Part shown: positions 8,304-16,635 of the stretch, one piece after another
Position numbering within the stretch: the first letter of the stretch is position 1
How the letters are laid out: each line of letters begins with the position of its first letter
Origin: JASFHF01 sp050123375
GTDB taxonomy: Bacteria; Pseudomonadota; Gammaproteobacteria; UBA12402
DNA: 64,000 bases
Assembly (NCBI GenBank): GCA_050123375.1
Contig: JASFHF010000003.1
Coordinates: 1 to 64,000 of the forward strand
Direction of reading: 5' to 3'
Notes under the pieces: generated by a model
What the model was told of the DNA's origin: nothing
Database searches by the model: none
Seen by the model: the letters and a program-made list of their open reading frames with translations, nothing else
Position numbers and translations under genes: made by a program

Positions 8304-9986
8304 ATGAGTTATAATGAATTTGAGACATTTGAGCAGAAGACTTTTAATGACGCAATTAGGTATTATTACGATAAGCAAACTAGCAAAACATCTGAGGAAA
8401 AATATTTGTATTTATGTTTTTGCCCAGAGCGCTATGATAATTTTACAGGTAAACCGCAGTATTTTCTTTGGCAAAAACCATATGTAAATCAATATAATTT
8501 TATCTTTGAACTTAGTGAGCATATTCAAGAATTAGAAAAAAAACCAAGTAAAACAAATATTAGGAGAGCAGATCTTTTGAAAAATTTGGTTCATAAGTTA
8601 TATAACATTAGTGAAACTAAATCTAAATTATCTAGCATTAGTGATGCTATTGAAAAATTTCACAAAAACCATGCTAAAGAATTAGGAAAACACTTTATTT
8701 TTCCGAGTAAAACTTCGAAGTTTTTAGGAAAAATGATTGGGGAAACCAGTAAAATTCAAACGGGGGTTTCATTCAAAAACAAGATCAATTATAAATGTGA
8801 AAAATTAGAAGATTTTACTACTACAGATAAAGAACGTCATATTGATCCAGTGCTCGCTAAGTGTGTTGTAAATGAAAAGGTGAAAAACTTTCAGAAATTA
8901 ATTAAAGATCGAGTTGTGGAAGAAAGAAAGAAAATATTAAGTAAGCGCGGATTTTTGACCAAAGTATTACATTTCTTTATGCCACCACTTAAAAAGGCGT
9001 ATGTTAATAAAAAATTGAAATTTCTAAATGATGGGTTGGAAAAATATAAAAAACTTTCATCTACCGAAGAAGTATTGAAGCAAGTAAAATCTGAAAAAAA
9101 ATCCGATTCAGAATCTACAAACGTTTTTGGTGATACCACAGTTGGCAAAAAACTTTCAAACATTTGGAATGGTTTCAAGTCAGCATTTAAAAAGGCAACA
9201 GAATTTTTGACGAAAAAAGAACGGGAGATTGAAAAGAAAGATCTTGAAGAAAAAAGTAAAAAGAAATTGATTGAGAAGAAAAAGTGTGAAAAAGAAAAGA
9301 AAAGAAGGTTGATGGAGCAGAAAAAACAGCAAGATCAAGAAAAGCAAAGGAAATTAATAGCGAAGAAGAAGATGTTTAATGATGAACAAGCTTGTGGTTT
9401 ATTAAAGAAGACAATATTATCTGAAAAAGAATATGGTTGGCTCAAGGGGTATTTGGGTAATTTAAACAATAAAAAATTATCTAATTTGTTTTCCAATTTG
9501 TATGCAAAAAAAGTAGTGGGTGGCGAATGTAAATATATAGTGAAAAAAGAAAGAGAACCAAGACGTTATGAAGGGAGAGCAAATGATAAAAAGATTAAAT
9601 CTTATGAGCCACAAAATCAAAATACGGGACTAAAGCAGAAGAGGAGGAAACGAAATGCTAAACGACAAAATAACTGTATATCGTTCTTTGATTTAAAACT
9701 TTATTCTAAACACATTAAGGAAATATGTTTTGATCAACAACCACAACAACAGTTTGGCGTGATAAAAGTAACCGTCAAAAACTCTTCATATTGGATGCGG
9801 CAATATATTGATCAAAAGACATATATGAAATGTCAAAAAAGTCCAAATATTTTCTTACAAAAAATTTCAGAATGTTATGACCCCACATGTGGTACTACTA
9901 CAGGTTTTGAGTTTAATGAAGCAAAATTTAACAAAAATTTCTCAGGCAATAATAAAAATGTTAAAAGAACGTTTGTAAATCATTGA
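8304..9986 (+). CDS. Large lysine-rich coiled-coil protein, unknown
   Basis: I recognise no domain in this 560-residue protein. Residues about 300-360 form a highly charged helix of Lys/Glu/Gln (KKREIEKKDLEEKSKKK and on), predicted coiled coil. There is no signal peptide or membrane segment. A strong Shine-Dalgarno (AAGGGGGTG) precedes the start at 8304. It is monocistronic, between secF and a toxin-antitoxin island. Size, charge and absence of enzymatic motifs fit a secreted effector or cytoskeleton-like protein of an intracellular bacterium, but that is a guess. Confidence 0.6.
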   Translation: MSYNEFETFEQKTFNDAIRYYYDKQTSKTSEEKYLYLCFCPERYDNFTGKPQYFLWQKPYVNQYNFIFELSEHIQELEKKPSKTNIRRADLLKNLVHKLYNISETKSKLSSISDAIEKFHKNHAKELGKHFIFPSKTSKFLGKMIGETSKIQTGVSFKNKINYKCEKLEDFTTTDKERHIDPVLAKCVVNEKVKNFQKLIKDRVVEERKKILSKRGFLTKVLHFFMPPLKKAYVNKKLKFLNDGLEKYKKLSSTEEVLKQVKSEKKSDSESTNVFGDTTVGKKLSNIWNGFKSAFKKATEFLTKKEREIEKKDLEEKSKKKLIEKKKCEKEKKRRLMEQKKQQDQEKQRKLIAKKKMFNDEQACGLLKKTILSEKEYGWLKGYLGNLNNKKLSNLFSNLYAKKVVGGECKYIVKKEREPRRYEGRANDKKIKSYEPQNQNTGLKQKRRKRNAKRQNNCISFFDLKLYSKHIKEICFDQQPQQQFGVIKVTVKNSSYWMRQYIDQKTYMKCQKSPNIFLQKISECYDPTCGTTTGFEFNEAKFNKNFSGNNKNVKRTFVNH

Positions 9987-10008
9987 TAAAAGATGGGCGC
10001 TATTTAAT

Positions 10009-10037
10009 TCCCGGAAATTGCGCAGCAATTTCCGGGA
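10009..10037. terminator. Strong hairpin after the coiled-coil gene
   Basis: A perfect 13-bp stem (10009-10021 with 10025-10037) closes a 3-base GCA loop, 22 bp past the stop of the 8304-9986 gene. No T tract follows directly, so it could be a terminator on either strand or a structural boundary of the island that starts here. Confidence 0.45.
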
Positions 10038-10048
10038 TAACAAATATT

Positions 10049-10110
10049 AGTTATTTTTCCATATCCTTACTATATTTCCCCACCGCTGCGGTGCCGTTTA
10101 AGCGTGCGGA
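10049..10110 (-). pseudogene. Divergent duplicate of the fba 3' end (R1)
   Basis: Read on the minus strand this encodes ARLNGTAAVGKYSKDMEK and a stop, the last 18 residues of the aldolase at 13345-14358 with two substitutions (A to T, G to K). DNA differs from the resident copy at several positions. Because it keeps the frame and stop, it looks like the 3' end of a foreign fba allele brought in with the neighbouring toxin-antitoxin module, in the manner of an att site in a gene 3' end. Confidence 0.8.
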
Positions 10111-10131
10111 TTTTTTTATCTTTCAAAAAAT

Positions 10132-10166
10132 TTGCATTATAACCAAAATAGGTTATAATTATAACC
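10132..10166 (+). promoter_or_regulatory. TA promoter with overlapping palindromic operator
   Basis: A TTGCAT (10132-10137) and TATAAT (10154-10159) pair with 16-bp spacing predicts a transcript starting at or next to the toxin ATG at 10167. GGTTATAATTATAACC (10151-10166) is a perfect 16-bp palindrome covering the -10 box, and another TTATAACC half site lies at 10137-10144. This is the usual layout for autorepression by the antitoxin's DNA-binding domain. Confidence 0.7.
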
Positions 10167-10430
10167 ATGTGTGATTATAATATAAAAATACACAAACAAG
10201 CTAAAAAGAAGCTGCAAAGCCTTAACGCAAAAGATAGGCTTAAAATAACGGATAAAATCATGGAGTTATCATATAACCCGGATTCTGCTAATTTGGATAC
10301 GAAGGTTTTAACTAATTCGTCTCTGTGGCGATTAAGAATTGGAAAATGGAGGGTTATTTATTCACGTGATGACATGGTGAAAATTTTAAGGATAGAAAAA
10401 ATAAAGTCAAGAGGAGACGTTTACAAATGA
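10167..10430 (+). CDS. RelE/ParE-superfamily toxin
   Basis: This 87-residue protein has the RelE fold pattern: N-terminal HKQAKKKLQSL helix, the core strands LWRLRIGKWRVIYS and RIEKIKSRGDVYK at the end. Such toxins are ribosome-dependent mRNA interferases (RelE/HigB) or gyrase poisons (ParE). The GKWRVIY strand favours RelE. It precedes the antitoxin and overlaps it by 4 bp (ATGA at 10427). The promoter places the predicted transcription start almost on the ATG, so translation may be leaderless. Confidence 0.88.
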   Translation: MCDYNIKIHKQAKKKLQSLNAKDRLKITDKIMELSYNPDSANLDTKVLTNSSLWRLRIGKWRVIYSRDDMVKILRIEKIKSRGDVYK

Positions 10431-10744
10431 ATCAATTACAAACTATTAACAATATTAGCGGTAAGCCAGAGTATGTGTTATTACCGATAAATGTGTATAA
10501 AATATTACGACGCGACATAATTCAGGCGTTTAAAACTATAGATCAGGAATATGAAGATTTTGATCCAAAAGATTTTATTAAAAATCCAATTACCTTGCTG
10601 CGTATGCGGGCAAAAATAACGCAAACAGAATTGGCTAAAAGATTAAAAGTTACACAGGCTTACATAAGTAAAATTGAAAATGACAATTATAATGTTACTT
10701 CAGAAGTATTAAAGAAAATTAAAAAAGTATTAAAAACGAAATAA
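10427..10744 (+). CDS. XRE-family antitoxin
   Basis: This 105-residue protein has a C-terminal HTH of Cro/CI type (RMRAKITQTELAKRLKVTQ then AYISKIEN, residues about 65-95). The N-terminal part, containing YVLLPINVYKIL, probably binds the toxin. It would neutralise the RelE-like protein encoded just upstream and repress the pair through the palindrome at 10151-10166. Toxin-first order is typical of HigBA-type modules. Confidence 0.87.
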   Translation: MNQLQTINNISGKPEYVLLPINVYKILRRDIIQAFKTIDQEYEDFDPKDFIKNPITLLRMRAKITQTELAKRLKVTQAYISKIENDNYNVTSEVLKKIKKVLKTK

Positions 10745-10766
10745 ATCAATTGGGGGCAGCGTCTTT

Positions 10767-10882
10767 ACTATATTTCCCCACCGCAGCGGCGCCGTTTAAG
10801 CGCGCGCGTTTTAGCAATTCTTGCTGCGCGGCAGTTACATTTTCTTTTTTGCCTAGCCATGCTTTTAGGCAGGGAGCTTGTA
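10767..10882 (-). pseudogene. Second duplicate of the fba 3' end (R2)
   Basis: These 116 bp are identical to 13363-13478 inside the 3' part of the aldolase gene (offset 2596), but lack its last codons and stop. Perfect identity means a recent duplication. With R1 (10049-10110) and the real gene end it brackets two modules: the RelE/XRE pair between R1 and R2, and AbiEi/AbiEii plus the IS between R2 and fba. Confidence 0.88.
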
Positions 10883-10917
10883 GTGCACGTCCGCATAACA
10901 TAGTTACATTTTTTAAC

Positions 10918-10979
10918 TTGCTAAGGCATATTCATTCCTGTAAAATCCAAAATATATGGTTTTAATAGGAATGAATATG
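10918..10979 (+). promoter_or_regulatory. abiE promoter and inverted-repeat operator
   Basis: TTGCTA (10918-10923), a 17-bp spacer and TAAAAT (10941-10946) form a sigma-70-like promoter. A perfect 13-bp inverted repeat (10927-10939 and 10967-10979) flanks the -10 region and ends 2 bp before the abiEi ATG. Known AbiEi antitoxins repress their own operon by binding inverted repeats at the promoter, and this layout fits. Confidence 0.7.
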
Positions 10980-10981
10980 TC

Positions 10982-11776
10982 ATGAGATTGTCAGAATACA
11001 TTGATTTTTTAATTGCCCATGGCAAATGCTGTTTTTCACTTGATGAAGCGGAGGAGTATTTGGGCAAAAAGCGTTCTCTTGTTATAAAAGCGATTAATCA
11101 TCAAAAAAAATTGGGTCGGATAGCAAGTCCTGCTAAAGGTTTTTATGTAATTGTTTCACCTGAATATCGTATTTATGGTTGTTTGCCTGCAGAATATTTC
11201 ATTCCTTACCTCATGAAGTACTGGGAACAAGATTATTACGCTGGTTTATTAACTGCCGCACTTTATCATGGTGCATCTCATCAAAAGCCGCAAATTTTTC
11301 AGGTAATTACCAATAAAAAACGACCGGTAGTATATTGTGGAAAAATAAAAGTAGTTTTTTATTTAAAAAAATGGTTTAATAACATTGCTTTTCAAAACTT
11401 TTCCACTTCAAAAGGTATTTTAAAAATCTCTACACCGGAACAAACCGCTATAGATTTATTTTTATATTCTAAACAAAGTGGTGGGATAAATCATATCGCA
11501 ACAGTTTTAGCAGAGTTGTCCGAGGCAATTAATTCTGAAAAACTTTTATCATTAATTCAAAAACATCCTTATGGTGCTTGGCAGCAACGTATGGGGTATT
11601 TGTTTGATGAGCTGGGAGAGAAAAAACTAGCAACGGCAGTTGAGCAAAATATACAAGCTCAAAAAAGAATAATTTATATTCCTCTTGCTGCGATGTTACA
11701 AAAAACAAACAAAAAATATAAACGCGATAAAAAATGGAAAATAATTATTAATTCAACTATCGAGACAGATTTATGA
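10982..11776 (+). CDS. abiEi: Type IV TA antitoxin, AbiEi family
   Basis: This 264-residue protein has an N-terminal winged helix (MRLSEYIDFLIAHGKCCFS) followed by the AbiEi core, including KGFYVIVSPEYR, a YYAGLLTAALYHGA segment and STPEQTAIDLF. AbiEi counteracts the nucleotidyltransferase toxin AbiEii and represses the operon. It overlaps the toxin start by 4 bp (ATGA at 11773-11776). The antitoxin frame is intact although its toxin partner is split by an IS. Confidence 0.88.
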   Translation: MRLSEYIDFLIAHGKCCFSLDEAEEYLGKKRSLVIKAINHQKKLGRIASPAKGFYVIVSPEYRIYGCLPAEYFIPYLMKYWEQDYYAGLLTAALYHGASHQKPQIFQVITNKKRPVVYCGKIKVVFYLKKWFNNIAFQNFSTSKGILKISTPEQTAIDLFLYSKQSGGINHIATVLAELSEAINSEKLLSLIQKHPYGAWQQRMGYLFDELGEKKLATAVEQNIQAQKRIIYIPLAAMLQKTNKKYKRDKKWKIIINSTIETDL

Positions 11777-11892
11777 TTGAAAAAATTTATCTGGATGAAT
11801 GGCGACAAGCGGCTCCATGGAAAACTTTGTTGATGGTAGAGCAAGATTTAATTATAAGTAAGGCGTTGGTGTGTTTGTATAATCCTGCTTAT

Positions 11893-12510
11893 ATATCCAC
11901 CGCCTGAGGCGGTGGATTGGGCAATGGTTTAACCGTTGCCAAAACAACCTGCTCATGTTACCAATGTTGAGTTATCCCCATAACTCAACAAAAGAGGAAA
12001 CAAGATGAGCAGGTTTAAAAGATTATCTCATGTTTTATGGTGTTGTATCTACCATATTGTGTGGGTTCCGAAATATAGATACAGGATTTTGGTTGGTGAG
12101 GTAGCGAGAGAGTTACGAAAGACGTTACATGTATTTGCAGGAAGGCTGGGCTGTAATGTTGTTGAATTAAACATTCAGCCAGATCATGTGCATTTGTTGT
12201 TAAGGGTGCCGCCAAAAATTAGCATATCGAAATTGATGGGGACATTGAAGGGCAAGAGCGCCATTCAAATATTTCGTCAATTTCCGAATTTGCGCAAGAA
12301 GGTTTATTGGGGTAATCATTTTTGGGCGAAAGGTTATTGTGTTGATACAGTAGGTTTGAGCGAAGAAATGATCAAGAAGTATGTGAAGTTTCAAGAAAAA
12401 GAAGAAAAGCTTCACGAACAAAGAAATTTATTTTAATAACGAGATATTGGGGATAGCAAGCACCCTTTAAGGGTGCTAAACAAAACCACCTTCTTAGAAG
12501 GTGGATTCTT
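11893..12510 (+). mobile_element. IS200/IS605-type insertion sequence
   Basis: This element of about 615 bp has no terminal inverted repeats but subterminal hairpins at both ends: TCCACCGCC with GGCGGTGGA at 11896-11916, and CCACCTTC with GAAGGTGG at 12486-12504. Further hairpins lie at 11920-11940, 11966-11989 and 12459-12477. It encodes one Y1 transposase and has no tnpB. The exact cut sites are uncertain by a few bases, because these elements make no target duplication. Confidence 0.85.
12005..12436 (+). CDS. tnpA: IS200-type HUH transposase TnpA
   Basis: This intact 143-residue Y1 transposase has the HUH metal-binding motif DHVHLLL near residue 60 and the catalytic tyrosine in MIKKYVKFQEKEE near residue 127. 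It cuts and rejoins single-stranded DNA at the hairpin ends of the element. A Shine-Dalgarno AAGAGGAAA precedes the ATG, and a hairpin at 11966-11989 just upstream may limit translation, as known for IS200. Confidence 0.93.
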   Translation: MSRFKRLSHVLWCCIYHIVWVPKYRYRILVGEVARELRKTLHVFAGRLGCNVVELNIQPDHVHLLLRVPPKISISKLMGTLKGKSAIQIFRQFPNLRKKVYWGNHFWAKGYCVDTVGLSEEMIKKYVKFQEKEEKLHEQRNLF

Positions 12511-13344
12511 TACTTAATGAACACATAAAAAACACATTAGCATTTCGTGGTGGAACGGCGCTTAATAAAATTTTTATTACCCCAGCCGCACGTTATAGCG
12601 AGGATCTGGATTTTGTGCAAATTCCAGATGAGCCTATTGGTAAAACTGTTAATGCAATACGTAGTGCATTGGATAGCTGGCTCGGAGAACCAAGGCGTAA
12701 TTTCACCAAACGAGGTGTAAAATTAATTTATCGTTATAAAGCTGCTGATAATTCTTTCGCTAAATTAAAAATTGAAATAAATATAACTGAACATTTTCAA
12801 ATTGAGCCATTTCAACAGTATCCATTTTCTGTATCTTCTGAATGGTTTGATGGGGATGCATTTATTACTAGTTATACGTTAGATGAGTTAATGGGTACAA
12901 AATTGCGTGCGCTTTATCAAAGGCGTAAGGGTAGAGATTTGTTTGATCTGTGGTTCACATTAAAAAATGATTTGATTAATGTTTCTAATGTCATATCGAT
13001 TTTTGAGAAATATTGTAGTTTTCAAAAAGAGCCTATTACTCGTGCCATGTTTGAAAAAAGTTTGCATTTAAAAAAGCAGTATCAAGATTTTCAGGTAGAT
13101 ATTTTGCCTTTGCTGACACCAGAAGCTCAGTGGGATTTTTCACAGGCAATGAGTGTGGTTGAGGATAAATTTATTCAGAAGTTGAAAGGGAAGTCATGGC
13201 AAGGTAATGCATAATCCTTATGCAAATCATCAAGTAAGCATAGAATTTTAAGATTTAATATTTGCGAAATTTTAATGTTATATTACTTTACCTTACTGCA
13301 GACACAGAATATTGATATATTAATTATGGTAAAAGTAATATCAG

Positions 13345-14358
13345 TTATTTTTCCATATCCCCACTATATTTCCCCACCGCAGCGGCGCCGTTTAAGCGCG
13401 CGCGTTTTAGCAATTCTTGCTGCGCGGCAGTTACATTTTCTTTTTTGCCTAGCCATGCTTTTAGGCAGGGAGCTTGTAACGCCCGGCCGTAAGAAAAACT
13501 AAGGTACCATGGTTGTGGACCGATTTTATTGATGGCATTTAAATTTTCGGTAGCCATCACATCACTTTGGCCGCCGGATAAGAAATTAATGGTAGGTACT
13601 GCGGCTGGAACGGTGCGGCGTAAGATTTTAATTGTTGCTTGAGCTACTTCTTCAACGGATGGCTGCTTAGAAAATTCTTTACCGGCAACGATCATATTGG
13701 GTTTTAAAATCATTAATTCCAATTCAACTTTATGTTTGTGTAATTTATCAAATACTTTATGGAAAACTTTTTCGCTAACTTCGGCGCATTTTTCTAAACT
13801 ATGATTACTATCCATTAAAACTTCCGGTTCAACAATTGGCACAATTCCAGCATTTTGACAAATTTTGGCATAACGTGCGAGTAAGCATGCATTATTTTTG
13901 ATGATTAATGAGGATGGATAAATATCAGAGATTTTAAAGACTACGCGCCATTTAGCAAAACGTGCGCCCATTTTTTTGTATTCTTCTAAGCGTTCTGGCA
14001 AGCCATCCAATCCTTGAGTGGTTTTTTCTTCTGTAGATGATTCAAATAAAATTAAGCCTTTATCAACTTTTATTCCTGGAATAATGCCGCGTTCAGCTAA
14101 TAATTGCGGAAATGGTGTGCCGTCTGCAGTTTTTTGACCTAAAGTTTCTTCATATAAAATTACACCGCAAATATATTTTTCTAATTCTGGTGTAGTGAAT
14201 AAAAGTTCACGATAAGCGCGGCGGTTTTCTTCGGTTGATTCTACTTTAATTGTATCAAAGCGTTTTTTAATCGTAGGTGAGCTTTCGTCAGCAGCTAAAA
14301 TTCCTTTGCCTGGGGTTATCATTGTTTTTATGGTTTGTTCGAGTTGATTGATGTTCAT
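13345..14358 (-). CDS. fba: Fructose-bisphosphate aldolase, class I
   Basis: This 337-residue class I (Schiff-base) aldolase of eukaryotic type begins GKGILAADESSPTIKKRF and contains the lysine region ELMILKPNMI around residue 225, plus FLSGGQSD. It splits fructose-1,6-bisphosphate to DHAP and glyceraldehyde-3-phosphate. The 3' end (13343-13478) is duplicated twice in the accessory region downstream, which suggests it serves as an integration target. A palindromic element of family A precedes it; its own Shine-Dalgarno is AGGAG 9 bp from the ATG. Confidence 0.95.
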   Translation of the reverse strand: MNINQLEQTIKTMITPGKGILAADESSPTIKKRFDTIKVESTEENRRAYRELLFTTPELEKYICGVILYEETLGQKTADGTPFPQLLAERGIIPGIKVDKGLILFESSTEEKTTQGLDGLPERLEEYKKMGARFAKWRVVFKISDIYPSSLIIKNNACLLARYAKICQNAGIVPIVEPEVLMDSNHSLEKCAEVSEKVFHKVFDKLHKHKVELELMILKPNMIVAGKEFSKQPSVEEVAQATIKILRRTVPAAVPTINFLSGGQSDVMATENLNAINKIGPQPWYLSFSYGRALQAPCLKAWLGKKENVTAAQQELLKRARLNGAAAVGKYSGDMEK

Positions 14359-14373
14359 AAAGTTTCTCCTAAG

Positions 14374-14486
14374 TTACTCCGTAGCGGGGTCAAGGCTTGA
14401 ATTTTACACTTTAAATTAAAAAACCAAAACCTAGCTCTACCGCTTTTGCCCATTAAGTCAAAGCTTAAAATTCAAGCCTTGACCCC
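14374..14486 (-). repeat. Palindromic element family A, fba copy
   Basis: The core at 14386-14486 (101 bp, read on minus) ends in the tag CTACGGAGTAA (complement of 14374-14384), 15 bp before the fba start codon. Arms read GGGGTCAAGGCTTGAATTTT. Relative to the secF and clpB copies, both arms carry matching substitutions (AAGGC/GCCTT versus AGGTC/GACCT), so base pairing is conserved while sequence changes. Confidence 0.88.
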
Positions 14487-14510
14487 ATTATTACGTGCCC
14501 CTATATCCAT

Positions 14511-15293
14511 TTATAAAAATCCCCTGATAATTTCTAATAATTGCTTGGTGATTTTTGGATTACCGCAAACCACATGTCCGGTTTGTAAATAATCTTCGCC
14601 GCCAGTTGTTGGGTCAATAATCATGCCGCCTGCTTCGCGGATTAATAAAGCGCCGGCAGCAACATCCCAGGTTCCTAAACCGAATTCCCAAAATCCATCT
14701 AGTTGACCACTGGCCACGTACGCTAAATCCAGAGCTGCTGATCCAGCACGTCGAACACCTGCGCATTGCAAGGCAATGGCTTTTAAAGTTTCATAATATT
14801 GGTCGCGATATTCTGGTGAGCGAAAAGGAAAACCAGTTCCTAATAAACATTTTGGCAGTTGATGTTCTTGGCTGACGCGAATGCGTTTATTATTTTTTTG
14901 TGCGCCGGAGCCGCGTGTTGCAGTAAATAAATCTTGTTTTAGCGGATCGTAAATTACTGCATGTTCAATAACTGTATTAATACGCAATGCAATTGAAACA
15001 GAAAAATGCGGTAAGCCATGGATAAAATTAGCCGTGCCATCCAGTGGATCAATTATCCATTGGAATTCATCGCCGTCAACGGTGCCGGTTTCTTCACCCA
15101 AAAAACCGTGGGTTGGGTAAGCGGTATGTAAAATATCCATGATGGTTTGTTCAGATGATTTATCGATGTTGGTGACAAAATCTTTAGGATTTTTTTCGCT
15201 GACTTTGACTAAATCTAACCGCTCATAGCCTTTCATGATGATTTTGCCGGCTTCGCGCGCGGCTTTAATGGCGGTATTGATGAATGGGTGCAT
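14511..15293 (-). CDS. suhB: Inositol-1-monophosphatase SuhB
   Basis: This 260-residue member of the inositol monophosphatase family has all three metal-site motifs: LGEETG near residue 67, WIIDPLDGTANFIHGLPHFS near residues 84-103, and TWDVAAGALLIREAGG near residue 210. Besides hydrolysing inositol phosphates, SuhB in enterics acts in rRNA antitermination. suhB and trmJ are normally adjacent and divergent; here an AAA_14-DUF4143 ATPase gene is wedged between them, 3 bp upstream of suhB. Confidence 0.95.
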   Translation of the reverse strand: MHPFINTAIKAAREAGKIIMKGYERLDLVKVSEKNPKDFVTNIDKSSEQTIMDILHTAYPTHGFLGEETGTVDGDEFQWIIDPLDGTANFIHGLPHFSVSIALRINTVIEHAVIYDPLKQDLFTATRGSGAQKNNKRIRVSQEHQLPKCLLGTGFPFRSPEYRDQYYETLKAIALQCAGVRRAGSAALDLAYVASGQLDGFWEFGLGTWDVAAGALLIREAGGMIIDPTTGGEDYLQTGHVVCGNPKITKQLLEIIRGFL

Positions 15294-15296
15294 AGA

Positions 15297-16616
15297 TTAT
15301 TTCTCCATGGTTATAGGGTTAAGTTTATCAAATAATCCTATGGCGTAAAGGGGATAATTATATACAATATCATCATGCTTAAAATTAAGCAAATTTGTTC
15401 TTAAGATGCTATTTGCTTTATATTTTTGTGCGTAAATTTTTAAACTTTTAGCAAGGGTTGATTTGCCGGCTTTAACTTCTAAAGGAAACACAACTGATTG
15501 ATGTTCTAAAATAAAATCAACCTCAGCTGAGCCTGCGCTTGTCCAGTAGTAAAGTTGATCTGAATTATTAGCTATTAATTCTTGTGTTACAAAATTTTCA
15601 GTGAATGCGCCTTTAAATTCTGTGAATAGTTCCGATCCTTGGGTAATGATTTTTGGTGATAATTTGGCCATGGCGCCTAATAATCCCACATCTAACATAT
15701 AAATTTTAAACGCAGATTTATCTGCGTATGCATCTAGTGGTAGTTTAGGTGTATTAATCTTAAAAGAATTATAAATTAAACCAGCATCTAATAACCATTG
15801 AATGGCTGTTTGATATTCCCGGGCTCGAGCACTTTTATGAATGGCTGCAAATATAAATTTTTTATTTTCTTTAGCTAATTGGTTTGGAATAGATTGCCAT
15901 ATATTCATTATTTTCATTGTTTCATTTGCCGGTGCATGTTTTGCAAAATCTAAGGTGTAAGCATCTAAAATTGCTTTTTGTATTTTTCTAACTTGAGAAA
16001 AATCATTCGCTTTAATAAAAATTTTTACTGCTTCAGGCATACCGCCAATCACTAAATATTGTTTCAGCAAATTTAATAAATCATCATGAAATAATTTATT
16101 AATGGGGTTAAAATTTTTTAAGGAAATTAATAATTCATAAAGCTTCTCTTTGCCCATTGCATTTAAAAACTCAAAAAATGACAATGGTTTTAATTCAAGA
16201 AAGTCAACTTTGCCAACAGGAAATCCTTTGCTGCGATTTAACTTAATGCCTAATAAAGATCCTGCTGCAGCAATGTGATATTCGTTGGCGTGTTCATTAA
16301 AATATTTAAGGCTATTTAATGCTTCCGGGCATTCTTGGATTTCATCAAAAATTATTAAGGTTTCTCCAGGAGAGATTGATTGATTAAAATGTATTTGTAA
16401 ATTGTTGATAATGTTTGTTGGATTTATGTCCCCGGCAAAGAAAGCGGCGATTTTGGATGATTCTTCAAAATTCACATATATGCAATTGCGATATTCTTTA
16501 GCGAATTTTTTCAATATATATGTCTTGCCAACCTGTCTTCCGCCTTTAATAATCAAAGGTTTACGGTATTTGTTGCTTTTCCAGGTTAGTAATGATGTAT
16601 AAATTAATCTTTGCAT
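15297..16616 (-). CDS. AAA_14-DUF4143 ATPase, paralogue 1
   Basis: This 439-residue protein has Walker A GGRQVGKT near residue 26, Walker B LIIFDEIQ near residue 90 and a sensor-like AAGSLLG. A winged-helix-like middle (EYQTAIQWLLDAGLIY) and a C-terminal DUF4143 domain follow. The latter's EVDFILEH then PLEVKAGKS matches the D/E-x(n)-E-x-K pattern of PD-(D/E)XK nuclease folds. The family (COG1373) is common in bacteria and archaea with no settled function. It is one of four in this window and sits as an insertion between suhB and trmJ. A 19-bp inverted repeat lies 38 bp upstream. Confidence 0.9.
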   Translation of the reverse strand: MQRLIYTSLLTWKSNKYRKPLIIKGGRQVGKTYILKKFAKEYRNCIYVNFEESSKIAAFFAGDINPTNIINNLQIHFNQSISPGETLIIFDEIQECPEALNSLKYFNEHANEYHIAAAGSLLGIKLNRSKGFPVGKVDFLELKPLSFFEFLNAMGKEKLYELLISLKNFNPINKLFHDDLLNLLKQYLVIGGMPEAVKIFIKANDFSQVRKIQKAILDAYTLDFAKHAPANETMKIMNIWQSIPNQLAKENKKFIFAAIHKSARAREYQTAIQWLLDAGLIYNSFKINTPKLPLDAYADKSAFKIYMLDVGLLGAMAKLSPKIITQGSELFTEFKGAFTENFVTQELIANNSDQLYYWTSAGSAEVDFILEHQSVVFPLEVKAGKSTLAKSLKIYAQKYKANSILRTNLLNFKHDDIVYNYPLYAIGLFDKLNPITMEK

Positions 16617-16635
16617 AGGTACATTATGTTACAAA

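Larger units (their letters stand above)
11773..13214 (+). pseudogene. abiEii: AbiEii toxin interrupted by an IS200-type element
   Basis: Codons for the first 40 residues (MIEKIYLDEWRQAAPWKTLL and on, ending NPAY at 11892) run into an insertion sequence and stop at 11905-11907. The rest resumes after the IS as LLNEHIKNTLAFRGGTALNK and continues about 230 residues to 13214. It includes the nucleotidyltransferase signature RGGTALNK then SEDLDF and the helical C-terminus. The catalytic motif is intact. A GTG at 12501 inside the IS end could start an N-truncated protein but has no clear Shine-Dalgarno. Most likely the toxin is inactive while the antitoxin remains expressed. Confidence 0.88.

Noticed and set aside
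9983..10174. Plus-strand open frame of 63 codons before the RelE gene
   Set aside because: It consists of the hairpin, the antisense of an fba fragment and the TA promoter; no family resemblance.
13275..13502. Plus-strand open frame across the end of fba
   Set aside because: It lies opposite the conserved aldolase C-terminus, has no homology or ribosome site, and its twin at 10750-10965 only reflects the duplicated fba segment.
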